This document shows, one piece after another, positions 33,101 through 45,605 of a stretch of 64,000 nucleotides of DNA. The notes under the pieces are model-generated. The model was not told the origin of the DNA. It ran no database searches and saw only the letters and a program-made list of their open reading frames with translations. The DNA is taken from positions 930,001 through 994,000 of the forward strand of contig CADCXA010000030.1 of the NCBI GenBank assembly GCA_902806565.1, given 5' to 3'. Origin of the DNA: Hypoxylon rubiginosum (taxonomy: Eukaryota; Ascomycota; Sordariomycetes; Xylariales; Hypoxylaceae). The translations under genes were made by a program, and so were the position numbers. Within the stretch, counting starts at the first letter, position 1. Every line of letters begins with the position of its first letter.

Positions 33101-33112
33101 CTTATATATGTC
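33101..33112 (-). promoter_or_regulatory. TATA box of the Bcs1-type ATPase gene
   Basis: GACATATATAAG on the minus strand, about 157-168 nt before the ATG. It is identical over 12 bases to the amidase TATA region. Confidence 0.5.
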
Positions 33113-33992
33113 AGAACATGTTCCAGACAAAGACCCTAGGCAACAACAGCCCTACTGCAGATCATGAATACTACTATGACGAACTTTTGTAAGAAACTAT
33201 CCCGGGCTGATCATGCCAAAGATTGATAGGTTAGATGGCATTGCATACCTCGTCAGGTCCTATAGGGTATACTGGGGCCTGCACCCGCTAGGGAATGGCT
33301 TGATTGGTTGGACTCAGACCGCAAGGTTGGCGGATAGTCAAGTCTGCTTCTCTAGTGCCATGTCAGCAACAGCATGGAGACCATTAATTGGGTCTGCTAT
33401 AGCCCGATGACTGGATGCTGTAAGACTCACCGGCTTGGATATAGCGTACTCCCATACTTAGTACGCTACGGAATGAGTAGGTATCGGGAGGATACAGCAA
33501 TGAGATCGCTATTCCGGAACACTAAGGCTGCTTGATCCGAGTATTCGCATGCAGGTCGGCTGTCGCCGTGTGTAGGGAGGCCCCAAATGTTTCCCCATGC
33601 TCCCCTCTCCTGTGTTGGCGTGTTGGCAATCTTGTGCTTGAGCCTCAATTCTTACCCTCTCCCCCTCTATCCCCAATCTCTTTCCGGAAAGTCGATCCAA
33701 CAGTTTTTCGCTTTCAGCCACAATGAGGTTGCTATCGGCATATGTTAGTCCTGCATAGTTGCAACAACCCATGCATTAAGATGTGCATATTGTATAAGTC
33801 ACACGATCTCGCCGAGCGGGATCGCGTAGGACTCTTTGAAGAGGGAGCCAACGATTCGCCGTATGCCCCCGGCATGCGGTTTCTGTCTACGGTCTACGGC
33901 AGCCTAGGTGTCTGCCTTGTTTTCAATGTTTTGTGGGTGCTATAAATTAGCTGAGCCGCGACCAACGGAGTGAGCGCCAATGCACATGCCGA

Positions 33993-34021
33993 CCACTCCC
34001 ACTCCGTACAAGAGGGAGTGG
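33993..34021. repeat. Inverted repeat, 8-bp stem
   Basis: CCACTCCC (33993-34000) and GGGAGTGG (34014-34021) flank a 13-base loop. Function unknown. Confidence 0.45.
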
Positions 34022-34995
34022 CTTAGATTATCCTACCTCTTTACCTTGTTCGAGACTCAGCCCTTAGCTGTCAGCTAAACCGCTCTGACACAAGTAATCG
34101 TCAACGCTTCCCCGCATGCCGTCTTTTGCCATCGTCCGAAACATGCCGTCTAGATCCCCTCTGTCATTATAGTGAATAGAGTGCTTGGTTTCGCTTATTG
34201 GGTCAGAGTGCCGGTGCGTCAGATGCGGTCAGCCAACTCGTTATAGGCCAGGTTAGATGACTCAACTTATTACTAAACCTCCCCGCTAAACGTTTTTTAT
34301 AACTACTTCTCCCTCTTCACTACCTAATCTCCTTATACCGTGTCAGGGGTTTTATACACTTCGTCAAAATGAAAATTTGATTAGCATAACTAGAATTTCT
34401 ACCTTGATATTAACATGTAGCTATACGAAGAGTCTTGCCTCTATTCTACGATAAGATCCCCGTCGGATCCATTAATTCCTCATGCAATGTGCCCGTTCAG
34501 TTATAGTGACCCATCAGGTCGCTTTCGTGGGCTTCTGCTGGTTTCGGGCGCCCACTTCAGGTCTCAGACCAGAGTTGGGCAACTGACAACTGTTCGACGC
34601 AATAGTCTTGGGTACCCTGCATCAGAGGGTCTCTGACATTTCACGGAATATTGATTTTTTTTTTCATTACCTATCATCGCAAAAGGCCAAGAATGCTCGC
34701 GCTGGGATTAGATGTTCTCGAAAATAAGACATTACTCCTTTCGCCCTCTCGCAGATGGGTATATTTTGTAAGGAACGACTTTGTCCTTGTAATCTGTTTT
34801 TCTCTTCCTCTGCGATTCGTCAATACGCAGGCATGCCAAAGGTGCAGTAACTCCTTAATACGAGTTCTACCCAAACGCCGTATACCCAAGGTTCAAAGAA
34901 CAGAAACCAATCATTGCCCGGATTCATAAAGATCAAGTCATTCGTAACCCCTGTAGAAAAAGCATACCCAACCCAAGTCGTAAATCGTCTAATCA

Positions 34996-35643
34996 TCAAT
35001 CATAAACCTGTGCTCCGGGTCCATATCCTGCTGCGTTGCTCCAAGGATCGCCGTGGTGTTGTGGTGGTGGTGGTGGTGGTGGAGGGCCGCCGTTACCGCC
35101 GAGCTGAATGAAGCCACCCTCGAAGGCACCATTGCCGCCAGGAGGACGGATTGGTGGTGGGGGCGGCGGAGGTGGCCCGCGGAAGTTCTGTTGATGAAAT
35201 TGTCCTGGATGAAACTGCTCTTGCTGAAATGGAGGTCCACCAGCAGGTGGTCTCGGGACGAAGTGTTGGTTATTGCCCCTACCCGGGCTAACACTAGCCG
35301 CACTAGAACGAGAGGTAGAACGAGAGCTGGCTGCGCTGCGGCCCGGACGGCCGGAACTTGAGTGACGTTGCTTCTTGTAGAATTGGGCGAATGGGCCGCT
35401 CAAGAAGTGCGAAGCAAATCGCTTGCGCTTGTCATCGCGGTCATCGACGAAGCGAGTAACGGCGCCTCCTACGCCGTCGAAACCCCAAGGGTCGTCTCTC
35501 CAGACGAAGGAATCAGATTCCGAAGACGACCATACGGAACATGCCGAGTCTGCCCCTCCGGAAGACCCCGTGCGTACCGAGTAGAAGGACGACGTGTCCG
35601 AGCCGGAAGACCCGTTGCGTCGTAAGTCTGGGCGCTGGTTCAT
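34996..35643 (-). CDS. Low-complexity Ser/Pro/Gly-rich protein, unknown function
   Basis: This 215-aa ORF has an ATG start and no intron needed. The N-terminal third is Ser-rich (SSGSDTSSFYSVRTGSSGG) and includes a more conserved-looking core, FVWRDDPWGFDGVGGAVTRF, followed by DDKRKRFASHFLSGPFAQFYKK. A basic Arg/Ser stretch comes next, then a disordered tail with two poly-Pro runs (eight Pro each), Gln/His patches and a final GPGAQVYD. There is no signal peptide or membrane segment. The aromatic core and basic helix argue that it is a real gene, and poly-Pro runs suggest SH3, WW or profilin partners, but that is inference. I do not recognise a family. Confidence 0.68.
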   Translation of the reverse strand: MNQRPDLRRNGSSGSDTSSFYSVRTGSSGGADSACSVWSSSESDSFVWRDDPWGFDGVGGAVTRFVDDRDDKRKRFASHFLSGPFAQFYKKQRHSSSGRPGRSAASSRSTSRSSAASVSPGRGNNQHFVPRPPAGGPPFQQEQFHPGQFHQQNFRGPPPPPPPPIRPPGGNGAFEGGFIQLGGNGGPPPPPPPPQHHGDPWSNAAGYGPGAQVYD

Positions 35644-37479
35644 GACGAACGACGATGGGGGTGCAAGGTGCCTTTATACTGGAAAGACGGTACAATTGCA
35701 GCTTCAAACTTGAGGCGAAGTTACAACTGGCTGTGCTTTTAAGCTGAGCCCGTGTTACTGCAAACAAGGGTCGACCTTGTCGAACTTGTGGCAAGTGTAA
35801 ACAAAGTTGAGTCAAGGTAGGATAGGTAGGTAAGTCAGGTACCTATGAGTAGTAGAGAGGTGAAGAATGAGGCGAAGAGGTTTAGGGATGGGATCTTGTT
35901 TACAAGAGAAACCGGGGGCAACAAAGACGTGTTAAATATTTTCAGGGAGAGTGTGCCAAAAATTTTGTTCAGGAGGCTCCTGAGTAGGGCAGACCGGCGT
36001 CTGCCTATCAGGAGTCTGTTCGTTGTGCTCGGGCGACTGTCTTCCCTGCACCTTATGCATTCATTATACGCCGTGATGGGGGATTGGTGGGGTGTAAGCC
36101 ACAGTAAACACAACCATCGATTCGACGGGGATTGTCAGAATTTGCAGCTAACTGCAGTCCATTTCCAAACAGGTAAGCTCACCCTCGACCGCATAGGGGC
36201 TGCGCAGGCTGCGTCAGTGGTCGAGAGCGGTTCTTGCGGTGGATGGCGAGGACAGCCTCGTCCCCTGACAGCCATTCGGTGAACTTGAACTCCAGTCGGA
36301 TTCTGCTTGCCCTATCTTGCCCATCGAGAGGGAGGGGACGTCGTCTGCATGGCTTCATCCTATCGACTCGACGAAAACATGTGAGCGAGGGAACAAGCAA
36401 GCCACTTTGCCCTGTTTCCCAGGTCGACAGGTTGGCGTTGGGGTCCAATTGACAGCTGTACGTGATGCATGCGAGTTATCATTGAACGAAAATTTAATCC
36501 GCCACCTCTCTGTTGAGCGAGCCTCATCGCCCTAGTTACTAGGTAGGATTCTGGGGGAGCCCATCCGGTGAGGGGGTAGGGGGTTAAGTTCCCCGCGGAA
36601 TAGGTTCTAGTCCTTGGAGCAACACCCCGTTGCCCGTATAAGGTAAGGTAACCTAACTCCAGTCTCCGCTTGAAGAGAACAAAGACGATGAGGGGAATGC
36701 TAGCACTCCTTTCAAGATCGTCGGGCCCGAATGTATTGGACTGGGCTCGCTGTGAGCAATAATTCTCCTGTCGGTTCCGTGTCGCCGTGGGCGAAGATAT
36801 ACCTGAAGCGATTGGAGAAGATGTTTCAAACCTGGAATGTGTGAGGGATATGTTTCGACTTTGAGGTGCAGTTGGCAATACACACTAACTCGTGCAGTTC
36901 GTGTAATGGAGGGTGTGTAGCCTCGTTTGCCCACAAAAGTGATGCTTACCTGTAAGTATTTTATCCCGGTCTAAAAGTCTACCATAGTACAGTAGCTTAG
37001 GACTTATCTACGTCTCCAATTGACCTGTCAGTTAAACCACACACATACACACGCGCGGCAATTGTATGGGTGAAGTGTTAAGAAAAGGCTTGAATGACGA
37101 AATGTATGAGATTTGTGACATCTGACATCGCACCCCGCCGAGACCGCCCAAAAGGTTCTCACAACCTTGATAAGCTCAGCCGTAACCTAGAAATTCCTTA
37201 GGTAATATCGTCTCTTACCTCACTCGTCTTCTTTTAAAATCTCAGCGAAAAGATAACCTACCACGTATTATTCCGTATGCTCAATGTGAATTATTTACTC
37301 GCAATTAGGTCACTAGATTTTTGTAACTCTAGCACTAATTTAAAGGGGCAACAAATATCGTAGCTCATTAAATGCCCGTGTAGGTATGTTTGGCAGTTGA
37401 GGCACCATCAAGGCACGTTTGTAGTCGTCGCCGCATATCAAATGTGTGAATTCCGAGTGACTGGAGAACCGAGTCTCGA
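35644..37479. other. Intergenic, no gene supported
   Basis: ORFs of up to 172 codons near 36.2-36.9 kb overlap each other on both strands and have no domain. A stretch at about 36180-36330 (-) reads like a coding fragment but cannot be joined to anything. Confidence 0.5.
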
Positions 37480-38927
37480 CTATATCTTCAGTACATCTCG
37501 TCTTACTCGACTACAGAGATCAAGTAGGACATTAGCAGCCCACTCGAAATCTGCCCGTTCGAGATAAATCTGACTGGAAATCCTGACCCAAAAGGCGTCG
37601 GCGTAATATCTTGTTGCTAGGAAAGTGTCGAACTCTTCCACCGTCGTTATGGTGATCCAATCAGCCACAGCCTTTGCCTCTTCAGCTGGAATCTTACCCA
37701 TATGATTTTCTTCTTCTCCTCCCTCCGTCACTTCCAAAGGCAGCCTCACGTTGATGAAGCAGCAATTCCGAAGCGTCCCCTTTCTATTGTCGAGAACCTC
37801 TGTGCCCATCATCGCTGCCATCAGATCACCTCCCTCTCTTGCCATACTTTGGGAATACTCGCGAACCCGCCCTTCGCCGCCGCAAATACGCTTTCTAAAT
37901 CGTAACGCTGCTATGACGCATATGTACGGAGAGGTATCTATAGTAGATACCTTCTCAAACAAGTTGACGAAATAGCTCTTTTCTGATAACGCCTCCCGCT
38001 GCGTGGTTGGTAAATAACCTTCCGCTGTTGGATATGTCGTCCTGATCAGAGCCTGGTTACGATACGGCACATAAAGAATTGCGCATCCACGAGGTACCAT
38101 GAGCCACCTATGTAGACTTAGCTTGTAGAGGCCTTTATGAGGATGCCGCCTTGAAGGCTTAGGAGGGACGTAAGAAGCACATGAGCACGTAAAGACGAGA
38201 GAGAAGAAAACGGCCAGGCTCACTTATAGCAATTGCTGATGAAGAAATCCGGACCGACTTGAGTAAGGTGGTGTAGATCGATATGACCTATCCCATGTGC
38301 ACCGTCTATGCAGCTGTAGATTCCATACTCTCTGCATACGGGCACAAGGGATTCCCATGGGAAACTCACTCCGGGGAAAGTGAGGATTGTATCAAACATG
38401 GCCAACTTAACTGATCTACCTTGACTCTGGATTTCGAGTATTGCTGTCCGAAATTTATCAAGAATTTCATCATCCTCGGCTGGGTAAATCAGTTCGATGC
38501 AGTAGCCTCCGACTCCAGTAGTCTCCTCTAGGGACTCGATGGTCTTTCTGCACGCATCATAAATAGTACTAAAGTAGAGTATGACATCGCCGTCTCTGTA
38601 CGTCAAATTTCTCAAGACGGTGTTGATTGCAGTGAGGGCGTTAGGGACGAAGACCACTTCGTCGGTTTCGGCCCCTAACAGCGGAGCAACAGCTTCTCTT
38701 GCTTCTCGTAGCAGTCTGGGATATGTGAAACGGATGAAGGTGTCCGGCTTGGCTTCGGTTTCGCGTTGCAGCTTCTGTTGGTATTCTCGAACGCACGAGG
38801 GGAAAGCTCCGAAGGACCCATGGTTTAGTGGAGTATAGGAAGAAGCGAAGTTGAAATGGGCCTGGCGCATTTCTCTTCCGAAAGTCGTCGTTGATACTGA
38901 CGGCGGCTCTCCACGAGGTGCCCTCAT
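37480..38927 (-). CDS. Class-V PLP-dependent aminotransferase (isopenicillin-N-epimerase-like)
   Basis: Fold-type I PLP enzyme of the group that holds isopenicillin N epimerase, cysteine desulfurase-like proteins and fungal LolT-like enzymes; the reaction is not predictable. Exon 1 is 38224-38927 and exon 2 is 37480-38107. The intron (38108-38223, 116 nt, donor GTGAGC, acceptor ACATAG) splits the codon of the PLP lysine, K235, and restores SNCYKWLMVPRGCA. The protein is 443 aa. Other landmarks are NHGSFGAFP near the start, VVFVPNALTAINTVLR, the PLP-Asp region SCIDGAHGIGHIDL, and VRISSQIYLERADFEW near the C-terminus. Most relatives have NCHKW; here the residue before Lys is Tyr. The start is the first ATG at 38927, though a later Met (REMRQ) is possible. 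There is no targeting signal. Confidence 0.9.
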
Positions 38928-41900
38928 CTCGCGGCTGTGTCACAAGGACATGTGTATCGAGTGGTATGAGGTTGACAGGTTTAAGTTTGTAAGCAGTTAG
39001 AATAGAAGCTGTAATACAGAGATAATACAGAGACGACCGGCCAGCCGGCTTGAGCCCCAAGATTCCGAACGTGGCTTAAGGTTGAACCAGTCAGCTACAG
39101 GATCGATATAGAAGCTTTCTTGGGCTGGTGATTGGTGGTCGATCATTGGCTACGGCGATGTCGGGTTGAGGAATGAAGGAGCAACCTGATATAGAATCTG
39201 GGTCATTCCGAGCTGACCCATGGTAAGGCTTGTAGTAACCGACGATTAGCATGATCATGACATAATGTCAGAATGTACGGTAATACGGTAACACGGCAGA
39301 TCGTGGGAAGGAGTGGACTCTTCCACGTCGCGAATCAGCGTCAGCTCGGACGGGCTCGCGGCTCGACATGGGACTACTTGAATTACATCTATCTCGATAA
39401 GCTGTAGATATTGCCATGCCGAATCATAGAACGGTATTAATCAACCGATTGTATTCAATTGGCGAGGACATCTATATGTGGAAGGTAGCAGGGCTAGACA
39501 ATTAGATAGTGAGACTTCTAGGTTGTTTAAGGAAGCCTTTGCGTACGGGTCGGGTTCCTTTCCTAATTGGTACGGGAATCGACATGCCGCGAGGTACTTA
39601 TTCTTGTATTCTTGTATTATAGTACAAGGAAGAATTCGATATATTATATTCCTAACCTGAGTTTAGCGTCTTCCATAAACCGGCCTCTCTCCAGGCGCTT
39701 CTCTTCCTGCCGACTTTAGTGTACCGTTGATTGCTTGTAAATGAGTACGAGTTTCTTTGATCAAGTTCGTCGATATTTACCCAGCTTCGTCTCTAGAACC
39801 ACTTCACCGATTACTAAAAGATCGCAATACTAATGTAGGCACGTCATTATACTAGTATATACTAGTAGATAATAAGTCTGCGTTCCTGCTTCCATCACCT
39901 GCAAGTTAATCAAGATCCGGAAGACGCTTGACCCGCCCTGTCCGCTTAGGTCGAAATCAAGTACCGGATCATCGTCCACTTTCGAGTGGAACTTTTACAC
40001 TACCGGTACCTTTACGAAGTCTATCGTGGGTACATCCGCATAATGGATCATCGTACTTTGTACTAGTGAATACCATCTGCTCGTACAAACCGATGGCTGA
40101 GAAATCCCGAGTTAAATGTAGGATGATGATATGAGACATCACGCGAAAACTTCTAACGATTAGCAGTTAACAGTCGACAGTCGACACCACGATGCCATAA
40201 ACACCACCCTACCACGCTTCTGTATTATAAATAAATCGAAGCAACAAGAACCAACATGCCCCAGCTCCAGCTCCGCTTCTTCTGCATGGAACGTGAAGAC
40301 GACCTGAATACTTCGTCCGGCTGTATTGTTAATACCTTACTTTTACAGACACCGTAGCGCCTGGCCAATCCGAGATCTATCCGCACGCCCCCTCATTTCT
40401 TCCATGTGCCGCCTCGTGCCGTCCGCCGTCCGGGATTATTCTTGCGAGAGTACAGAATAGGCTCAAGTGAACGTACATATAGGTAACGAATCTAACGCCC
40501 GCGGTACATATCATATATTACCGCCGATAGAGGGTTATTTTAAATTATCCAGGCACCAGATCCTTCTGATGCCATCCTCGAACTTCATGGTGAATTGCGG
40601 TTGCGTACACGATTCATCCTGATTTGAGAAGGACCAGGCATTTTCTCGTGCTCGAGAAGAAATCTTGTCGTCCTCGAGGGCGAGCTGTATACCTACCTTG
40701 TAATAGGGGTACCTAGAAGGTAGATGCCCGTTATTCACTGACGGGAAAATAGGTAGCCCATTGTCCGGCACATAGTCGAACTTTATGCCTCTGGACGTTA
40801 GATGTGCTATCTTCTCCCCTCTTTCTTCTGCCTTCGCACATTTAACAATAACCTAAAGTGCCATCGCCAAGAGATCGAATGGTGGCCCGAGGAGCACCAA
40901 GTACCTACGGACAAATTGGGCGAGACCAACTGATCGGCTCATATACCAACTTAAAAATTTCTGCTACGAAGTACTTGTCGCTGAAATCCGTGATCAGGGG
41001 TTTACTCACATGTACATCCGGGAGGTATAGTACTAGTAGAACATTGAAGCTACATCGAAGCCTCCGGTTTGACATGGAAAGACTAAAAAGCGAAAAGGAC
41101 TCGAGAATCCCTAAGCCGATATTCTACAGTATATTAATCTATGTACATTGGATATGCGAGTTGTAATAGTAAGTACGTTATCTTGATGTTGTTTCTTTGG
41201 CCTATGATCTGCCCCTTTGTTCCTTGCTGTTACCCCCCTTCCCTATCGATCCATCCCTCCCACCCATTCCTTGCTCCTATGTTATCCATCCTGGGAAAAA
41301 AATTAATGTACCTAGGCTAGGTATGTATGTGTGTGTGTGTGAGAGAGAGAGTGGATGTGTGGATATATGGGATATGTGAATGTAGATGTGTGGGTGTCTG
41401 TGAGAAAGAAGAGAAGAGGTGTGTGTGTTGGGATAGATGTGTGGTACATTACGTGTATGTAACTGCGCCAATCAGGTTTAGTTTAGCAATGTCTATTCGC
41501 TCTGGCCTGTTTTCCTCCGTCCCTCCCAAGACCCTGTCAAAGGAAACCCCCCTCCCCCCCCCCTTGTCCTCAATGGCCCCAAAGGTCCGAAACCCACTAG
41601 GCCCAGTCGGCCCCCCCCTGATCGTTTCTGGCATTTCTGGGGCTCCTGTGCCGTACCCGTACAGCCAGAGACAGCCACTAGCCACCTGGAAACTAGAACG
41701 GCTGATTTCTACTCTCTCGTTGGACAGTTTGGACAGTTGGACCTTTCAACTCACCCACAACGGACAACTTGCAATTGAACACCAACGACCGACTAGACAA
41801 CAACGTGAGATACAGGAGATACAGCAGATATAGCGAGGGAAAACATCACCAACATAGTCTGGAACACCTCTACTCAGTCTACTCGATGACCTTCTGGGGC

Positions 41901-41992
41901 CAAGGTCGTCGTTCCGAGCGCCTCTGATGCTGCACCGCATCTCCCTCCACTCTTCGCACCCACAGAAGTGATCCCCCTAATCATCAACAGCA
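38928..41992. other. Intergenic of about 3 kb
   Basis: No gene is supported. A frame at 40535-40771 (-) looks weakly protein-like but starts only with GTG. It holds a compound (GT)n(GA)n microsatellite at 41329-41351. Confidence 0.5.
41329..41351. repeat. (GT)n(GA)n microsatellite
   Basis: Six GT units run directly into five GA units, inside a TG-rich patch reaching to about 41440. Confidence 0.8.
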
Positions 41993-44391
41993 ATGGGCGG
42001 CCCCAACGAAAAATCGTCCGAATTGAACCGTGGCTCGTCGCTAAGAGCATCAGTCCGGTTTTCCAATATCCGAGGTGACGATGATGATTATGACTTGCAG
42101 GCGATGGGAATTGCGGATGGATTTCGCCCCGTAGAAGCGCCACAGGCCCATCCATCGAGGTCCCCAATCACGACGTTTCGAGATGCACCGACGGCACAGG
42201 TACCACCGCCGCGGCCCTCTAGTATCACGAAACCACATCACCGGGATGAATCTCTATCTTTACAGCACGATGGGTCGACGACTGAGTCGGACACCGACAT
42301 AACACAAAGCAGAACCTCGTGTTTGTCAGAGACATCCCCCTTCGTTGATTCTGAGGAACCTTACGAAGGCCCATCAGGTCCTTCGCATCCATACCAGATG
42401 TACCCCCAAAACGTCAGAGTTGCACGAGCGGCCAGTGTAGCGACTACCTCAACCGCGCCTATCTCTGAACGGTCGTACAATGGACCTCGCGGCCCTGCGC
42501 ACCCGTACGGCATGTACCCGCAGAACACTGTTCCGGAAGCAGATGGGATGCCTAATAGAACGGCGCAGGATGAAATTGGTGTCGGTTTCCCAGGGGCGAC
42601 TGACAATTACCAAAGGAGAATCGGTCCCGATGGAGAAGACGTAGCGGACCTGATTGGCCCCGATGGCCATACGGAGCAATTACCTCCTTACACCAGGTAT
42701 CCAGAGGAGACATATAATAGAAAAGCGATGGGTGTGGAGACGCCTCAACCAGTACCGGCGCAACCGCTGCAGTCACTGCAACCGCTACCAGCGCAGCCAG
42801 CGCAACCGATCCTCGCCATCCCAGGTGCTGGTGGTATTGGGATAGCTACTCGCAACCCCGAGTTTGCATCTACGGAGGATTTGAACAGCATCAATTCGCC
42901 TCAATCTCGACAGTCCGTCCGGAGTTTTACATCTGACGGCAGTTCCCGCACATTAAACGATGCTTCTCGGTCAACAACAAATGAGATGGATGAGAAAAAG
43001 CCACTGAAAGAATGGCAAGTGACCGCGAAAAGGAGGGTTTGGGGTATCGTCCCGTGCTGGGCCATCATTCTGGCCGGAATCGTCCTCGTCTTGATGGGAA
43101 TAGTTCTTGGGGCCGTCATTGGCACAGTGCTTCCCCATGGCAAGAAACCGCCGCCGTCGAATAGGTAAGGACTCCCTGATATGTAGTGACACCATTCGGG
43201 AATACCAATACTAAACTTGCGACTAGACCCCCTTCGCCGGCAGTGTCTCCAAGCTGGGACACACAACCTCTTACGACCTTACCTTCCAACTTACCACCAC
43301 TACAAACGGGGACTTTTGCTATGCCCCTTATGAACAATCGAATATCTAATACTTGCTTCAGTGATTCCACGTTAGCTCAAGCGTGGAATTGCAACCTCGT
43401 CTTCTCCCAGCTTTCCATGACCATCACAAAATTAGCTGATCAACCAAACATATCCGACTACTCCTTTGGCTTCTCGTATAACGAGACCTACAGTCTGGAA
43501 AACTTTGTTTACTCTTACGGGGTGCAACCGCCTAACTTAACAGACGTGAAACTGAAGCTCGTCAGTGACGTATACGAAACTTCACGAGGCCCAGCGTGGA
43601 ATTTCGAAGTTAATTATAACAAAACCGTCATCCTCCCCGAGCAACTCCTAACGCCTGGTTTCCCTACAACTTCCACCCAGAATAGTCGTCGAATGTTGTT
43701 TGGCGGTGGCGATTTCAAGCGTAAAGGCATAGCTCAACCCGGTGAAAAACCATGGATTTGTCGTTGGGATAACACGATCTTGGAAGCCTTTATCTATGCG
43801 GGGCAGAACAATAGCTTCAGCCGGCCGATCGACCCGAGGCCAATGACAAGCGTCCCTGCATCAAGCGAGAGTTTCTCGGGCGCGCCAGCTTCAGTACCTA
43901 CGGCAGAGAATACGGCTCTACCATCAGGCATTGACAACAGCGGGGGGTATGGACCCCCACCAGGGGATTTTGGCACCCCTGAAGATCACCATACGTCTGC
44001 CCCAGTGACGGACGGCACCCCTGTGTCCACAACAGCTTCGTCGCCGTCACCGTCGTCCTCCGATTGGTTCGGTAAGGATCCCTTTATGCCTGACAATCCT
44101 ATGCCGGTGTATCCACGGGTTGTCAAGGTCGAGGAGCGCCGCAGCTCTGCCTCTACGACAGCCAAACCATTCTGTCGCCAATACAGGATCGTCAACGAAT
44201 ATCAGGAGGCCGAACCGGTTCTGGACGATAATGGAAATATGATCGAGGTCCAGATCGACGAAGAGGAAAGAAGCTTTGACGGATCAGGACAGTCTAGACG
44301 AAGCGTCATCGAGCACTATATAGGGACACGCGGCGGCGCCAAGTCGGGCAGCGACATGAGTGATTGCGGCTGCATGTGGTGGCTCACCTGA
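41993..44391 (+). CDS. One-pass membrane protein with large Cys-containing ectodomain (DUF7820-like)
   Basis: Exon 1 is 41993-43164 and exon 2 is 43227-44391. The intron (62 nt, donor GTAAGG, branch CTAAAC, acceptor ACTAG) joins PPSN to RPPSPAVSPSW; 778 aa. The N-terminal 350 residues are a disordered cytoplasmic-type region with two copies of a GPxGPxHPYxMYPQN motif (about 124-140 and 162-178) and Gln/Pro-rich linkers. One membrane segment spans about 352-377 (WAIILAGIVLVLMGIVLGAV). The C-terminal half begins with Ser/Thr/Pro and has N-glycosylation sites and TCFSDSTLAQAWNCNL, followed by GGDFKRKGIAQPGEKPWICRW, EAFIY and, near the end, PFCRQYRIVNE. These match my recollection of a fungus-specific family (DUF7820) of unknown role. 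A type-I-like surface sensor is only a guess. Confidence 0.88.
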
Positions 44392-45605
44392 ACGCCGGGT
44401 ATTATATGTGTAGCGTTTGAGAGTTTCTCTTGCTTCAAAATTCTTGGATTGTATTTAAAGCGAAGCCAGCGAGAAATACCTTTGTATATAGCATTATTAT
44501 GTCCTACGAGACAGCAGCGCATATAGTACCGGCGTTCAGGGGAGGGAGAAGGGCTTCACTCAAACGGCATTTGTCAGCTTCGAGGAAAAATTCCCGGGTA
44601 ATTCCCCCATCGGTTTTTTTTTTTTTGGTTCATCGAATCGATCTCGCCGAGAGTCTATCTACTGCAAGGTCTGGCGGCATGGCGTTTGGGTACACGAGGA
44701 AACGGGTGGTCCAATCTTGTGTTTTCCTTGATACGAACTGTTAATAGGGGGTGGTTGGCATTTTCTCTTGACTTACATATTATCGAACCTATCCAGATAT
44801 ATATATATAGCGCATCGGCCAGGATACCTCCTATCGATGTATTAGATGATAATTATCAATATTGTACTTACCATGTTTTCGAGAGATGTTAACTGACTTT
44901 TGAATTTGAGCGTACTATTTTACTCGAGCATATAGGTCGGTGCTTAGATGAAAATAGCAAACAAGACGAACGGTACAGTTGCCTTACGGCCTAACAGAGA
45001 ATGTTGATACCCCCCTACAAGTGTCATATACCTTCCATAGGCTGGAGAAATGGATGTATGCCTCCTTTTGGCTCGCCGGTCAAAATAACCATTTCACGTC
45101 GTCTCCACGAGGAACTGTTGGGTCTATCCTACATATGCAAAGGGCTAAGCGTAATAAAAAAAATGAAAAAGAATTCAGAAGAGATAATTCAGTAAGAGAT
45201 TCAGAGACTACTTAAGACCTCGGGCCCAGACGGATTGCGACTCGTATCATTGTTTTCGTATTATCGCATTAGAACCAATTAACTAAAGATCAGAATTTGT
45301 TGCTGACCGATCATCGTAAAGGGGGTAATTCATCGATTGGAGTCACAGCAGCGAGCTTGAACTCCGGCGTAGAAGATGTTACTGTAAAAGTAAACAGATT
45401 ATGTGATGCTTTTACTGGGCTATCATGGTGGATGGTTCGACTTGTACAATTATCGATACTATCTAGGCCAGTGAAGTAAATGGGTATCTTCAATTTTCCT
45501 ACTGCTCTGTAAGTGTTCAAAACAACATACCCCCTTTTTCTCTTGCCCAGCTAGGTCTACGAATAAGAAAGGGGGCCTCATACCAGACACAGCAAAGCAG
45601 GTTTG
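44392..45605. other. Intergenic, tail-to-tail spacer
   Basis: No gene is seen. It has a poly(T) run near 44617-44628 and AT-rich sequence to 45300. Confidence 0.6.

Larger units (their letters stand above)
32945..34995. other. Intergenic, Bcs1-type ATPase promoter side
   Basis: Contains the TATA box at 33101-33112 and an 8-bp stem inverted repeat (33993-34000 with 34014-34021). No ORF has family features. A tRNA-like GCCGAGCGGGA string at 33813 does not fold into a cloverleaf. Confidence 0.55.

Noticed and set aside
33800..33870. GCCGAGCGGGA string like a Leu/Ser tRNA
   Set aside because: No cloverleaf could be drawn and the T-arm consensus is missing.
35845..36282. 145-codon plus ORF
   Set aside because: No recognisable family, and composition is like the surrounding non-coding DNA.
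36179..36448. Minus-strand fragment with RIRLEFKFTEWLSGDEAV
   Set aside because: It reads like protein but cannot be joined to neighbouring exons with good splice signals; at most a gene relic.
40535..40771. 78-codon minus frame
   Set aside because: It begins with GTG only and has no supporting splice site or family.
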